Source: Bradyrhizobium sp. KBS0727 (GTDB lineage Bacteria > Pseudomonadota > Alphaproteobacteria > Rhizobiales > Xanthobacteraceae). From it: DNA of 64,000 bases. Where the stretch lies: the NCBI RefSeq assembly GCF_005937885.2, contig NZ_CP042176.1, positions 3,219,501 to 3,283,500 of the forward strand, written 5' to 3'. The first letter of the stretch is position 1; each line of letters opens with the position of its first letter. The notes below the pieces were generated by a model that saw only the letters and a program-made list of their open reading frames with translations, searched no databases and had not been told where the DNA came from. Positions 8,842 to 16,033 of the stretch are shown piece after piece. The position numbers were made by a program, and so were the translations under genes.

Positions 8842-9570
8842 CTAGACCGTCGCTTCCGGCAGGCGCGCGCTCGTCGCGCCGAACACGTCCGCAAAGGCCT
8901 GCCGGAGCGCGACGTCGACGTCATGCATGGTCACGGGAAGGCCGAGATCGACCAGCGAGGTGACGCCGTATCTGACGTCGGTGACGCCGCAGGGCACGAT
9001 CGCCTGGAAATGCGACAGGTCCGGCTCGACATTGATGGCGATGCCGTGGAACGACACCCAGCGCCGCAGGCGTACGCCGATCGCGGCGATCTTGTCTTCA
9101 TGTCCGGCGCCCTTGTCGGGCCGGCGGACCCAGACGCCGACACGATCCTCGCGGCGCTCGCCACGAACGTTGAAGGCATCCAGCGTACGGATGATCCATT
9201 CTTCGAGGCCAGCGACATAGGCGCGCACGTCCGGCCGCCGCTGCTTCAGGTCGAGCATCACATAGGCCACCCGCTGGCCGGGACCGTGATAGGTGAGCTG
9301 GCCGCCGCGTCCGCTGGTGAACAGGGGGAATCGCGGATCGAGCAGGTCGTCCTGCCTGCCGCTGGTCCCGGAGGTGTAGAGCGGCGGATGCTCGAGCAGC
9401 CACACCAGCTCGGACGCCTTTTGATCGGCGATATCGGCGGCGCGGGTTTCCATCGCGGCGACGGCCTCGGGGTAGGGCACGGGATCAGCCTCAATCCGCC
9501 ATTCGACGTCCGCGCCGCCCGGGGGCCGCGCGAAGGTCGTCAAATCAAGGCTTTGGCGGTCATTAACCAT
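8842..9570 (-). CDS. lipB: Lipoyl(octanoyl) transferase
   Basis: 242 residues. LipB moves the octanoyl group from acyl carrier protein to the lipoyl domains of 2-oxoacid dehydrogenases and GcvH. The [12 protein letters not shown] motif, the catalytic Lys in DKIAAIGVR (about residue 160) and the catalytic Cys in IVPCGVTD (about 192) are all present. It is convergent with the tautomerase gene (stops 9 bases apart) and divergent from the fliN-type gene. A CtrA-like box overlaps its start codon, though box position and function fit the other gene better. Confidence 0.95.
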   Translation of the reverse strand: MVNDRQSLDLTTFARPPGGADVEWRIEADPVPYPEAVAAMETRAADIADQKASELVWLLEHPPLYTSGTSGRQDDLLDPRFPLFTSGRGGQLTYHGPGQRVAYVMLDLKQRRPDVRAYVAGLEEWIIRTLDAFNVRGERREDRVGVWVRRPDKGAGHEDKIAAIGVRLRRWVSFHGIAINVEPDLSHFQAIVPCGVTDVRYGVTSLVDLGLPVTMHDVDVALRQAFADVFGATSARLPEATV

Positions 9571-9581
9571 TGGCTAACCAT
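9563..9581 (+). promoter_or_regulatory. CtrA-like box upstream of fliN-type gene
   Basis: TTAA-N7-CTAACCAT: the first half is perfect and the second differs from TTAACCAT at one base. The spacing of seven fits the CtrA consensus. It overlaps the lipB start and lies 54 bases before the preferred fliN start. Flagellar class II genes are CtrA targets in Caulobacter, which supports the assignment. Confidence 0.6.
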
Positions 9582-9634
9582 AACGTGGTCAGTTGGAACC
9601 CAACAGATCTAGTTCTCGGTTTGGTGGTTCAGAA

Positions 9635-9877
9635 GTGGCGACCCTCGATAAAGTCAGCGTCGATCTCATGGTGGTGCTCGGCACCACGACAATGCCCGTC
9701 CACCAGGTCATGCGGCTGTCCCGCGGCGCCATCATCGAACTGGACGCCACCGAGGCGGACGAGGTCAAGATCCTCGCCAACAACCTGCCGGTGGCTTCCG
9801 GCGTCGTGCTGGTCGATCGCAACCGTATCGCGGTCGAAGTCAAGCAAATGCTGCCGAAATTGCCGGGTGTTAGGTAG
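9635..9877 (+). CDS. fliN: FliN-type flagellar motor switch protein (SpoA domain)
   Basis: 80 residues from GTG at 9635; the chain is essentially one SpoA/FliN C-terminal domain (VSVDLMVVLGTTTMPVHQVMRLSRGAIIEL, ending VLVDRNRIAVEVKQMLP). FliN forms the C-ring base of the flagellar motor and binds phosphorylated CheY and export proteins. A TTG at 9593 would add 14 residues, but those codons (AGA, TCT, AGT, TTT, GGT, TCA) are unlike the coding DNA here and would start close to or before the transcript expected from the CtrA-like box. No other flagellar gene is nearby, so this is either an isolated fliN or a paralogue. Confidence 0.85.
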   Translation: MATLDKVSVDLMVVLGTTTMPVHQVMRLSRGAIIELDATEADEVKILANNLPVASGVVLVDRNRIAVEVKQMLPKLPGVR

Positions 9878-9975
9878 TTATTTCAGTCGCAAAACCGCCT
9901 TGTCCCCCCATCTCTGATTTGTTACATCGGCGCCGTTGATCCGGCAGGCCTTCATCCTTCCAGCCGGTATCCCAA

Positions 9976-10060
9976 GCGCTCGTGGCGGAATTGGTAGACG
10001 CGCTGCCTTGAGGTGGCAGTGAGTAAAATCGTGGGGGTTCGAGTCCCTCCGAGCGCACCA
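9976..10060 (+). tRNA. tRNA-Leu (anticodon GAG)
   Basis: The acceptor stem GCGCTCG (9976-9982) pairs with CGAGCGC (10050-10056), followed by A and an encoded CCA. The D arm is GCGGAATTGGTAGACGC. The anticodon stem CTGCC/GGCAG encloses the loop TTGAGGT with anticodon GAG at 10010-10012. A long variable arm, as expected for leucine tRNA, precedes the T arm GGGGGTTCGAGTCCCTC. Length is 85 bases. A weak promoter-like TTGTCC-N17-TACATC lies at 9900-9928. Confidence 0.97.
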
Positions 10061-10260
10061 CAAAATCATGCAGTTTGGGTCTAACCCAATCGATTCGGCG
10101 AGCTCACGGGCTTGTCCGCGGCGTCGCGATTCCTTGGGGGCAAGGGGATGTCGAAACCTTACTGTAACACCGTTCGCGTAACCTGACCGGACCCGCCTGC
10201 TGGTGATTCCAGCCCGCTCACCGCAGTTCGGCACTTCCAAGACCATCCCGGAGCACTTGC

Positions 10261-10635
10261 ATGCTGTTTCTGAGCTACGCCTACCGATTCCTGTCCAATT
10301 TCGTGTTCCTGGCGCTGGTCTATCTCGCTCTGAATTTCCTGGAAAAGTACCAGCATCGTGTCGTCGTCGCGGTTCTCGTGCTGGTCTATGCCGGCATGCA
10401 CGCCGCATCGGCGCTGCGTTCGTTCCATTTCTTTCAGCGCATCGAGCGGCTGGAGATTGAGGCGCGCCGCCTGGTGGCTGCCTTGGGCGAGGGGCCCACG
10501 TCGACCTCCGCGCGCAAGCAGATCGTCACGGATGTCAGCGCGCTGCGCCATGCCGGCGAGATGAAGTCGTATATCGACTTGCTGTTTCTCGCTCTCGTCA
10601 TCCTGCTCTGCATCACCAAGATCGTGACGAATTGA
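10261..10635 (+). CDS. Uncharacterised three-helix membrane protein
   Basis: 124 residues from ATG at 10261, with GGAG 7 bases upstream. Hydrophobic segments lie at about 8-25, 33-51 and 105-121; between the second and third is a charged, helical loop (HFFQRIERLEIEARRLVAAL). No motif is recognised. It is convergent with the first polysaccharide deacetylase gene, with 22 bases between stops. Function unknown. Confidence 0.72.
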   Translation: MLFLSYAYRFLSNFVFLALVYLALNFLEKYQHRVVVAVLVLVYAGMHAASALRSFHFFQRIERLEIEARRLVAALGEGPTSTSARKQIVTDVSALRHAGEMKSYIDLLFLALVILLCITKIVTN

Positions 10636-10657
10636 GCCGGGACGCCTTGCTGTTGCG

Positions 10658-12022
10658 CTAGCGCTTCTTCAGGCCGGCAACCCTGACCGAGCGTGGCTTC
10701 TTTTTGCCTTGCACCGCCTGCTTGGGGCCGGCCTGTGCGGCGTGTGGGGCCTGCTGTGCGGCGGGCTTGACGGCCATCTGCCCGCCATGCGCCTGCCGCG
10801 CCAGAGCGCCGCGCGCCTGTCGATGGAACTTGCCGGGCTGCACCGGAGCCAGCTTGGCTGAGGCTTCGGCTTCAAGCGCCGCCTGCGCGGCTTGTTCGGT
10901 GCGGCGCAGGGTTCCCAGCATCGTCACCCCAGTCGATTCCGGAATATTGAACAGGCTCGCGGCCGGAACCGGCAACGCCGCAGCGGCCCCATTTTGTGCG
11001 AGAATCATGTCCCGCGGCCACTGCGTCCTCTGCGCCAGCGGGACGCCACGCATACGGCGGGTCAAGATGCCGAGCTCGGCGTCGCGCCAGTCGAAATCGA
11101 ACCAGGCAGGGGTGGGGAGCGCTGCCGTGGCGGCATAAACGAAATTCGGAATTTTCGGCCAGCGCGAAATCGCCACCGTCTCCGAGGTCGGATGCAACTG
11201 CCATTGCTGCGGCTCGGTCGGGGTTGCCGGCCGTTCCGGCGTCGCCGGCACCACGTGAACGATGCGATAGCCGCGCGCTTTCAGGGTTTGCAGGATCTTG
11301 GGCAGGGCGGCCACCGTGCGCGCCTGGATGTCGTGCAGCAGCAGAATGCCTTTTCCCTTGGCCTCCAGCCGCTGGATCGCGAGATCGTAGACGCGCTGCG
11401 GGGAGACGCGCCGCCAATCGTCGGCCGGAAAATCCGCGCTCCAGACCTGAATCCCCTTGGATTCCGCGTAGGCCTCGATGGCGTCATTGCGGCCGAGGCC
11501 GGGAATGCGGAAGAACGGCGCGGGCGCGGTTCCGTCGGCGAGTGCCGCCGTTACGGAGGCAATGCCATCCTCGATTTCCTTTTGCGCGCGGTCGATCGGC
11601 ATCCGCTGCATGTTCGACGGATGGCTTTGGGTGTGGGTGGCGACGGTGTGGCCGGCGTCCCGGACTTTGCGCACGCCTTCCGGATTGGCCCTGGCCTGTT
11701 GTCCGACCAGGAAGAACGTCGCCTTCGCGCATTGGTCGGCGAGAATTTGCAGAATCTGGTTGCTGTTCTTCGGCAGCGGGCCATCGTCGAAGGTCAGCAC
11801 CACCTCATGATCTCTGAGCGGCAGCGTCTTGGCGTATTGCATGGTGCCGATGATGGGATATTCGCGCGGATCGACCACCAGTGTGCGCGACGTGCCGAGC
11901 GCATCGGGATGGCCGGGGCAATCGGCAGCCAAAGCAGGCCGTGCCGGGATCGAAGCCAGCACGCCCAGGCACAGCGCGGCCGATATCCGGCCCCTGCGCC
12001 CCACACCTACGCTCGCAATCAT
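10658..12022 (-). CDS. Secreted polysaccharide deacetylase with basic C-terminal tail
   Basis: 454 residues. An N-terminal signal sequence (to about ARPALAA, residue 33) precedes a NodB-type deacetylase domain. Metal and catalytic motifs are intact: TFDDGP near 76-81, HTVATHTQSH near 123-132, FFRIPG, ADDW, and ILLLHD. It should remove acyl groups from an envelope or exported polysaccharide in the periplasm. After about residue 275 comes a 180-residue extension ending in Ala/Gln/Pro/Lys-rich, strongly basic sequence (GKKKPRSVRVAGLKKR), which may bind anionic polymer (inference). The next gene upstream on the same strand encodes a shorter paralogue, so the pair arose by tandem duplication. Not a nodulation nodB by context. 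Confidence 0.88.
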   Translation of the reverse strand: MIASVGVGRRGRISAALCLGVLASIPARPALAADCPGHPDALGTSRTLVVDPREYPIIGTMQYAKTLPLRDHEVVLTFDDGPLPKNSNQILQILADQCAKATFFLVGQQARANPEGVRKVRDAGHTVATHTQSHPSNMQRMPIDRAQKEIEDGIASVTAALADGTAPAPFFRIPGLGRNDAIEAYAESKGIQVWSADFPADDWRRVSPQRVYDLAIQRLEAKGKGILLLHDIQARTVAALPKILQTLKARGYRIVHVVPATPERPATPTEPQQWQLHPTSETVAISRWPKIPNFVYAATAALPTPAWFDFDWRDAELGILTRRMRGVPLAQRTQWPRDMILAQNGAAAALPVPAASLFNIPESTGVTMLGTLRRTEQAAQAALEAEASAKLAPVQPGKFHRQARGALARQAHGGQMAVKPAAQQAPHAAQAGPKQAVQGKKKPRSVRVAGLKKR

Positions 12023-12202
12023 AGAACCCCGGCTTCATTCCAAAGTGGACGCAAATTTCTACCTGTAGCGCCATGAATGACGCCTTAACCGTCCGAATTC
12101 CACCCCTAATTTGACCGCTGGTGACGATCCGGACCCAACGGGGCGCGACAGCAACAGGTGGAGTCCGGGTTGCCGGAAAGATGATGCCCAAACAATGAGA
12201 TC

Positions 12203-12234
12203 AGATCATGATCCGATCCATTGCATCATGATCT
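12203..12234. repeat. Inverted repeat overlapping the 3' end of the second deacetylase gene
   Basis: AGATCATGAT (12203-12212) and ATCATGATCT (12225-12234) form a perfect 10-bp inverted repeat with a 12-base spacer; the right arm includes part of the minus-strand stop codon. No T-run follows on the minus strand, so it is a poor terminator. It may be a fragment of a dispersed repeat. Confidence 0.6.
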
Positions 12235-13027
12235 AGCGCGCCTTGTCAGCGACGGTTTTCGGCGGGGCTGCGACCAGATGGACCACGCGGTAGTGATTGT
12301 CGCGGAGGTAGCGCAAGAAGGCCGGCAGCATTGCCGCGGTCTGTGCCTTGGGGTCGTGCAGCAGGATGATGCCCTTGCGGGCGATATTGAGCCGTTCGGT
12401 GAGCAGCTTCAGCTCCTGCTGCGGCGTCATCTTGTTCCAGTCGCTGGCCCAGAGGTCGGCGCCGAACACCGCAATGGCGCGTTTTTCCAGATTGTCGAGC
12501 GTCCGGGGCGTCATTTCGAAGTAGGGGAAGCGAAAGAACGGCGTCGTCGGGGTCGTAGTCGCGGCGCCGTGAAGGGCCGTCTCCACCGCCGCGATGCCCT
12601 TGTCGATCTCGGCGTCGGCAATTTCGGGCTTGGTGTGTTTGAGATTGCGATGGGTCCAGGTGTGATGCCCGATGGTATGGCCCTGGGCCGCCATCGTTCG
12701 CACCAGTTCGGGATGTTCCGAGGCTGATCTTCCGATCAGGAAGAACGTCGCGTGCACGCATTCGTCCGCCAGCGCCTTCAAAATCTTCGAGGTCGTCGCC
12801 GGCCACGGCCCGTCGTCGAAGGTCAGCACCACCTCGTGATCTCCGAGCGGCAATGTCTGCGGAAAGCTCTTCAGGCCCACGCGGGGCGAGGTCGCGGGGT
12901 CGACCGCAAGAATGCGTGAGGTGCCGAGCGCGTCCTTGCGCGCGCAGTCGGTTGCCTGCGCTGCCACGATCGTGGCGAATAAGGCGGCGACGGCCACGCA
13001 CAGCGTCTTGATCGACTTCCCGGTCAT
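12233..13027 (-). CDS. Secreted polysaccharide deacetylase (shorter paralogue)
   Basis: 264 residues with a signal peptide (cleavage probably after AAQAT, about residue 26) and one NodB-type domain. Motifs TFDDGP (about 70), HTIGHHTWTH (about 117-126), FFRFPYF, ADLWASDW and IILLHD are all present, so it is predicted to be an active metal-dependent deacetylase. It shares the CxxKDALGTSR-type opening with the downstream 454-residue paralogue but lacks its long basic tail. The two genes lie 210 bases apart on the same strand. Substrate unknown; peptidoglycan or exported polysaccharide is possible. Confidence 0.87.
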   Translation of the reverse strand: MTGKSIKTLCVAVAALFATIVAAQATDCARKDALGTSRILAVDPATSPRVGLKSFPQTLPLGDHEVVLTFDDGPWPATTSKILKALADECVHATFFLIGRSASEHPELVRTMAAQGHTIGHHTWTHRNLKHTKPEIADAEIDKGIAAVETALHGAATTTPTTPFFRFPYFEMTPRTLDNLEKRAIAVFGADLWASDWNKMTPQQELKLLTERLNIARKGIILLHDPKAQTAAMLPAFLRYLRDNHYRVVHLVAAPPKTVADKAR

Positions 13028-13134
13028 TCCAAGTTCTACATATTTGTCATTGCGCTGGGCATTGCCGATTGGGTAATGCGTGCTGCGATAGCTCAGACGA
13101 GTTCTCTCATTCTGTCAAACCGGCGAGGCGCGGC

Positions 13135-14571
13135 ATGGCCGAGAATATCGACGTGGCCCAACCCGCCAAGGCGCGCGCCGGCGACGCCGCCGTGCTCGAC
13201 CATCTCCAGATGCGGGATCAAGACGGCCAAATCCGTCAGGAATTTGTCGAAGAGATTACGCGTGCCATCCGGGCCGGCGAAGCGCCACAGCTGCGTGAAG
13301 TCGTCGCGGAACTGCACGAGGCCGATCTCGGCGACCTGATCGGTGCGCTTGAACCCGAGGACCGCGTCAATCTGGTCGAATTGACCGGCACGGATTTCGA
13401 CTTCTCGGCGCTGAACGAGGTCGATGACGCCGTCCGCGAGGAAATCCTCGAGGAACTCGAACCGCAAACGGTCGCCGAAGGCGTTCGCGAACTGGAATCC
13501 GACGACGCCGTCGAACTGCTCGAGGGCCTCGACGAGGAGGACCAGGAAGAGATCCTGGAAAAGCTGCCGCCGTCCGAGCGCGACGCGCTGGAGCGCAGCC
13601 TGCTGTATCCGGAAAACTCCGCCGGCCGCCGTATGCAGTCCGAATTCATCGCGGTGCCGCCGGACTGGACCGTGGGGCAGGCGATCGACTACATGCGCGA
13701 CACGCCCGATCTGCCCGACCGCTTTTATGAAATCTACGTGGTCGATTCCGATAAGCACTGGCAGGGCGCGGTGTCGCTTGACGCGCTGTTGCGCGCGCGC
13801 CGCCCGGTCATGATCAGCGATCTCATTGACGAGGACCGCCGTCGCGTTTCGGTGCTGGACGACCAGGAAGAGGTCGCCCGGATGTTCGGCAAATACAATC
13901 TGGTCGCAGCCCCCGTGGTCGATACCACCGACCGTCTGGTCGGCGTCATCACCATCGACGACGTCGTCGACGTCATCGAGGAAGAGGCCGACGAAGACCT
14001 CAAGGCGCTCGGCGGCGTCACCAGCGACGAAGAACTGTCCGACAGCGTCTGGACCATCGCGCGGGCACGGTTCAACTGGCTGCTGGTCAATCTTGCGACG
14101 GCCTTTCTGGCATCCTCCGTGCTCGGCCTGTTCGAGGGCCAGCTCGAGAAGATGGTGGCGCTCGCGGTGCTGGCGCCGATCGTGGCGAGCCAGGGCGGCA
14201 ACGCCGCAACCCAGACCATGACGGTGGCGGTGCGGGCGCTGGCGACCCGCGAACTCGGATCCAAGAATGCCATGCGGGTGGTGATGCGCGAGGCGATGGT
14301 CGGCCTCGTCAACGGGCTCGCGTTTGCCGTGATCACGGGCGTTGCCGCCGTGGCCTGGTTCAAGATCCCCGGCCTCGGCATCGTGATCGGCCTTGCCATC
14401 ATCTGCAACCTGGTCGCCGGCGCGCTTGGTGGCATCCTGATCCCGATGGTGCTGGAGCGGGTTCGCGCCGATCCGGCGGTGGCATCGGGCACCTTCGTCA
14501 CCACCATCACCGACGTGGTCGGCTTCTTCTCGTTTCTCGGCATCGCCACGCTGTGGTTCGGGTTGCAATAG
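13135..14571 (+). CDS. mgtE: Magnesium transporter MgtE
   Basis: 478 residues from ATG at 13135 (MAENIDVAQ); an open frame extends 22 codons further up, but this start fits the family and has GAGG just upstream. The order is the acidic MgtE N-domain of helical repeats (ALEPEDRVNLVE, LLEGLDEEDQEEILEKLPPSER), two CBS domains (about 155-275), and five membrane helices from about 310 to the end with the pore motif PIVASQGGNAATQTM. It is a Mg2+ channel gated by cytoplasmic Mg2+ through the N and CBS domains. No M-box-like leader is evident in the 107 bases upstream. Confidence 0.95.
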   Translation: MAENIDVAQPAKARAGDAAVLDHLQMRDQDGQIRQEFVEEITRAIRAGEAPQLREVVAELHEADLGDLIGALEPEDRVNLVELTGTDFDFSALNEVDDAVREEILEELEPQTVAEGVRELESDDAVELLEGLDEEDQEEILEKLPPSERDALERSLLYPENSAGRRMQSEFIAVPPDWTVGQAIDYMRDTPDLPDRFYEIYVVDSDKHWQGAVSLDALLRARRPVMISDLIDEDRRRVSVLDDQEEVARMFGKYNLVAAPVVDTTDRLVGVITIDDVVDVIEEEADEDLKALGGVTSDEELSDSVWTIARARFNWLLVNLATAFLASSVLGLFEGQLEKMVALAVLAPIVASQGGNAATQTMTVAVRALATRELGSKNAMRVVMREAMVGLVNGLAFAVITGVAAVAWFKIPGLGIVIGLAIICNLVAGALGGILIPMVLERVRADPAVASGTFVTTITDVVGFFSFLGIATLWFGLQ

Positions 14572-14603
14572 GGATACGCGCCAAACCGAAAGACCCATCA
14601 TCG

Positions 14604-14618
14604 TTAAGTGGGCCTTAA
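14604..14618 (+). promoter_or_regulatory. Perfect CtrA full box upstream of HTH gene
   Basis: TTAAGTGGGCCTTAA is exactly TTAA-N7-TTAA and is itself almost palindromic. It lies 39 bases before the start of the HTH-protein gene and 33 bases after the mgtE stop. Confidence 0.65.
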
Positions 14619-14656
14619 GGCGCATCGCCGATCATGTCGGGCCTACGAGGTCGAAC

Positions 14657-15028
14657 ATGCAGCGCCTGCGATTGAAAGCGGACGGACGGATCGTCGAATT
14701 GCGCGACGGGCAGGAGTTTCCGCTTGCGCCGGCGACGTCCGGGCTCGCGTCAGCGATGCCCGGGCTCGCGTCAGCGATGCCCGCCGAGGCTTTGACCGCC
14801 GGGCCCTGCGAAGCCGCCGCGTTACCTGCGGTGCGCGATTTGCGCCGCCGCGCGCGTCTCACCCAAACCGAATTCGCCAGCCGGCTCGGCGTACCCGTCG
14901 AAACCATCCGGAACTGGGAGCAGGGCAAGCGCGCCCCGCGTGGACCGGCACGGGCATTGCTCGCCGTGATCGCCCATTCGCCGGACACCGTGTTCGCGGC
15001 TTTGGCCAGCGAGCCGTCGCCCGCCTAA
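14657..15028 (+). CDS. Cro/C1-type helix-turn-helix protein
   Basis: 123 residues. Residues 1-55 form a low-complexity, Ala-rich N-terminal part containing GLASAMP twice, from a perfect 21-bp tandem duplication. Residues 58-110 hold a Cro/C1-type helix-turn-helix (RDLRRRARLTQTEFASRLGVPVETIRNWEQGKRAPRG), close to the DNA-binding half of HigA/NadS-like antitoxins. No toxin gene is adjacent, so a solitary regulator is more likely. The CtrA box just upstream suggests cell-cycle-linked expression (inference). Targets unknown. Confidence 0.82.
   Translation: MQRLRLKADGRIVELRDGQEFPLAPATSGLASAMPGLASAMPAEALTAGPCEAAALPAVRDLRRRARLTQTEFASRLGVPVETIRNWEQGKRAPRGPARALLAVIAHSPDTVFAALASEPSPA
14740..14781 (+). 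repeat. 21-bp perfect tandem repeat, two copies, inside HTH gene
   Basis: The unit CGGGCTCGCGTCAGCGATGC plus C occurs at 14740-14760 and 14761-14781 without mismatch. It encodes the duplicated heptapeptide GLASAMP and keeps the frame, so it is probably a recent slippage event and may vary in copy number among strains. Confidence 0.9.
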
Positions 15029-15112
15029 TTCTTCCGCTGCGCCCGAAGACGCCGCGAGTTGGCACCGCTGCCGCGGCGGCTCATAATGGGCGCTCGATGT
15101 GAGAGTACCCGT

Positions 15113-15931
15113 ATGAATTTTGTCGAGGCCAATGGCGCGAAAATTCCGGCGATCGGGCTGGGCACCTGGGAATTGCGCGGGCGGACCTGCGCGCGCCTCG
15201 TCGAGCAGGCGCTGCGGCTCGGCTATCGCCATGTCGATACCGCGCAGGCCTACGACAACGAGCGCGAGGTAGGAGACGGCCTGCGCGCCTCCGGCGTGAA
15301 GCGGGACGAGATATTCCTCACCACCAAGATCTGGACCACCCACTTCAAGCCGAACGATCTTGAGCGATCCGCCAAGGAGAGCCTGGCAAGGCTGCGCCTG
15401 ACCGAGGTCGACCTGCTGCTGCTGCATTGGCCGAACCCGCAGGTGCCGCTCGCCGACACGCTGGGCGCGCTGGCGCGGGTCAAGAGCCAAGGCTTGGCGC
15501 GCCATATCGGCGTGTCCAATTTCACGGTGGCGCTGATCGAGGAGGCGGTCGCGGTATGTCCGGAGCCGCTGGTGTGCGACCAGGTCGAGTATCATCCCTA
15601 TCTCGACCAGACCAAGGTCAGGGAGGCCTGCGCGCAGCACGGCATGGCTGTCGTGGCCTATAGCCCGGTCGCCAAGGGCCGCATCAAGAACGACCGCGCG
15701 CTGTTGCGGATCGGCGATCGCTACCGCAAGACCGCGGCGCAGGTTTGCCTGCGCTGGCTGGTGCAGCAGAATGTCGTGGCGATCCCGCGAACGTCGAAAC
15801 TGGAACGGCTGTCGGAGAACATCGAGATCTTCGATTTCGAACTGTTCGAGGACGACATGAAAGCGATTTCCGCCATGGGACGCGCCGACGGCCGGCTCAC
15901 CAATTTCGGTTTCGCGCCGAAATGGGATTGA
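15113..15931 (+). CDS. Aldo/keto reductase
   Basis: 272 residues from ATG at 15113 (MNFVEANGAKIPAIGLGTW); longer in-frame starts exist but add non-conserved sequence. It is an NADPH-dependent TIM-barrel reductase with the catalytic tetrad visible: Asp and Tyr in DTAQAYDNE (about 44-52), Lys in LTTKIW, and His in LLLLHWP. The cofactor-binding C-terminal segment IPRTSKLERLSENIEIFDFEL is typical of the AKR5/DkgA-like group. It probably reduces small carbonyls such as methylglyoxal or diketogluconate-like compounds; the substrate is not deducible. Confidence 0.92.
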   Translation: MNFVEANGAKIPAIGLGTWELRGRTCARLVEQALRLGYRHVDTAQAYDNEREVGDGLRASGVKRDEIFLTTKIWTTHFKPNDLERSAKESLARLRLTEVDLLLLHWPNPQVPLADTLGALARVKSQGLARHIGVSNFTVALIEEAVAVCPEPLVCDQVEYHPYLDQTKVREACAQHGMAVVAYSPVAKGRIKNDRALLRIGDRYRKTAAQVCLRWLVQQNVVAIPRTSKLERLSENIEIFDFELFEDDMKAISAMGRADGRLTNFGFAPKWD

Positions 15932-15971
15932 GGCAAAAAGCCAAAAAGGCAAAAAGCCAAAGGGGATTGAG
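15924..15971 (+). repeat. Short tandem and flanking direct repeats between two genes
   Basis: GGGATTGAG at 15924-15932 and 15963-15971 flanks two 16-base copies of AGGCAAAAAGCCAAA plus one variable base (15931-15946, 15947-15962). The first GGGATTGA includes the aldo/keto reductase stop codon. Each AGGC/GCC pair can form a small hairpin. This looks like local slippage duplication at the gene end. Confidence 0.8.
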
Positions 15972-16033
15972 TGACGGCCGCGCCGGGCGCTATGCTGGCG
16001 GTCTGGGGAAACATCGAAACTTGTTCGGGTACG

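Noticed and set aside
9976-10060. tRNA-Leu as a mobile-element attachment site
   Set aside because: No integrase, no repeated tRNA 3' end and no shift in composition downstream.
10658-13027. nodB nodulation gene
   Set aside because: The NodB-type domain is shared by many secreted deacetylases; signal peptides and the lack of nod neighbours argue against it.
13028-13134. Mg2+ riboswitch before mgtE
   Set aside because: The gap is only 107 bases and shows no conserved M-box stems.
13093-14625. Long open frame on the minus strand opposite mgtE
   Set aside because: It mirrors a strongly conserved transporter gene; its His/Asp/Arg-rich translation has no domain and is a GC-rich shadow.
14657-15028. 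Antitoxin of a type II toxin-antitoxin pair
   Set aside because: No small toxin-like gene lies on either side; mgtE and an aldo/keto reductase flank it.
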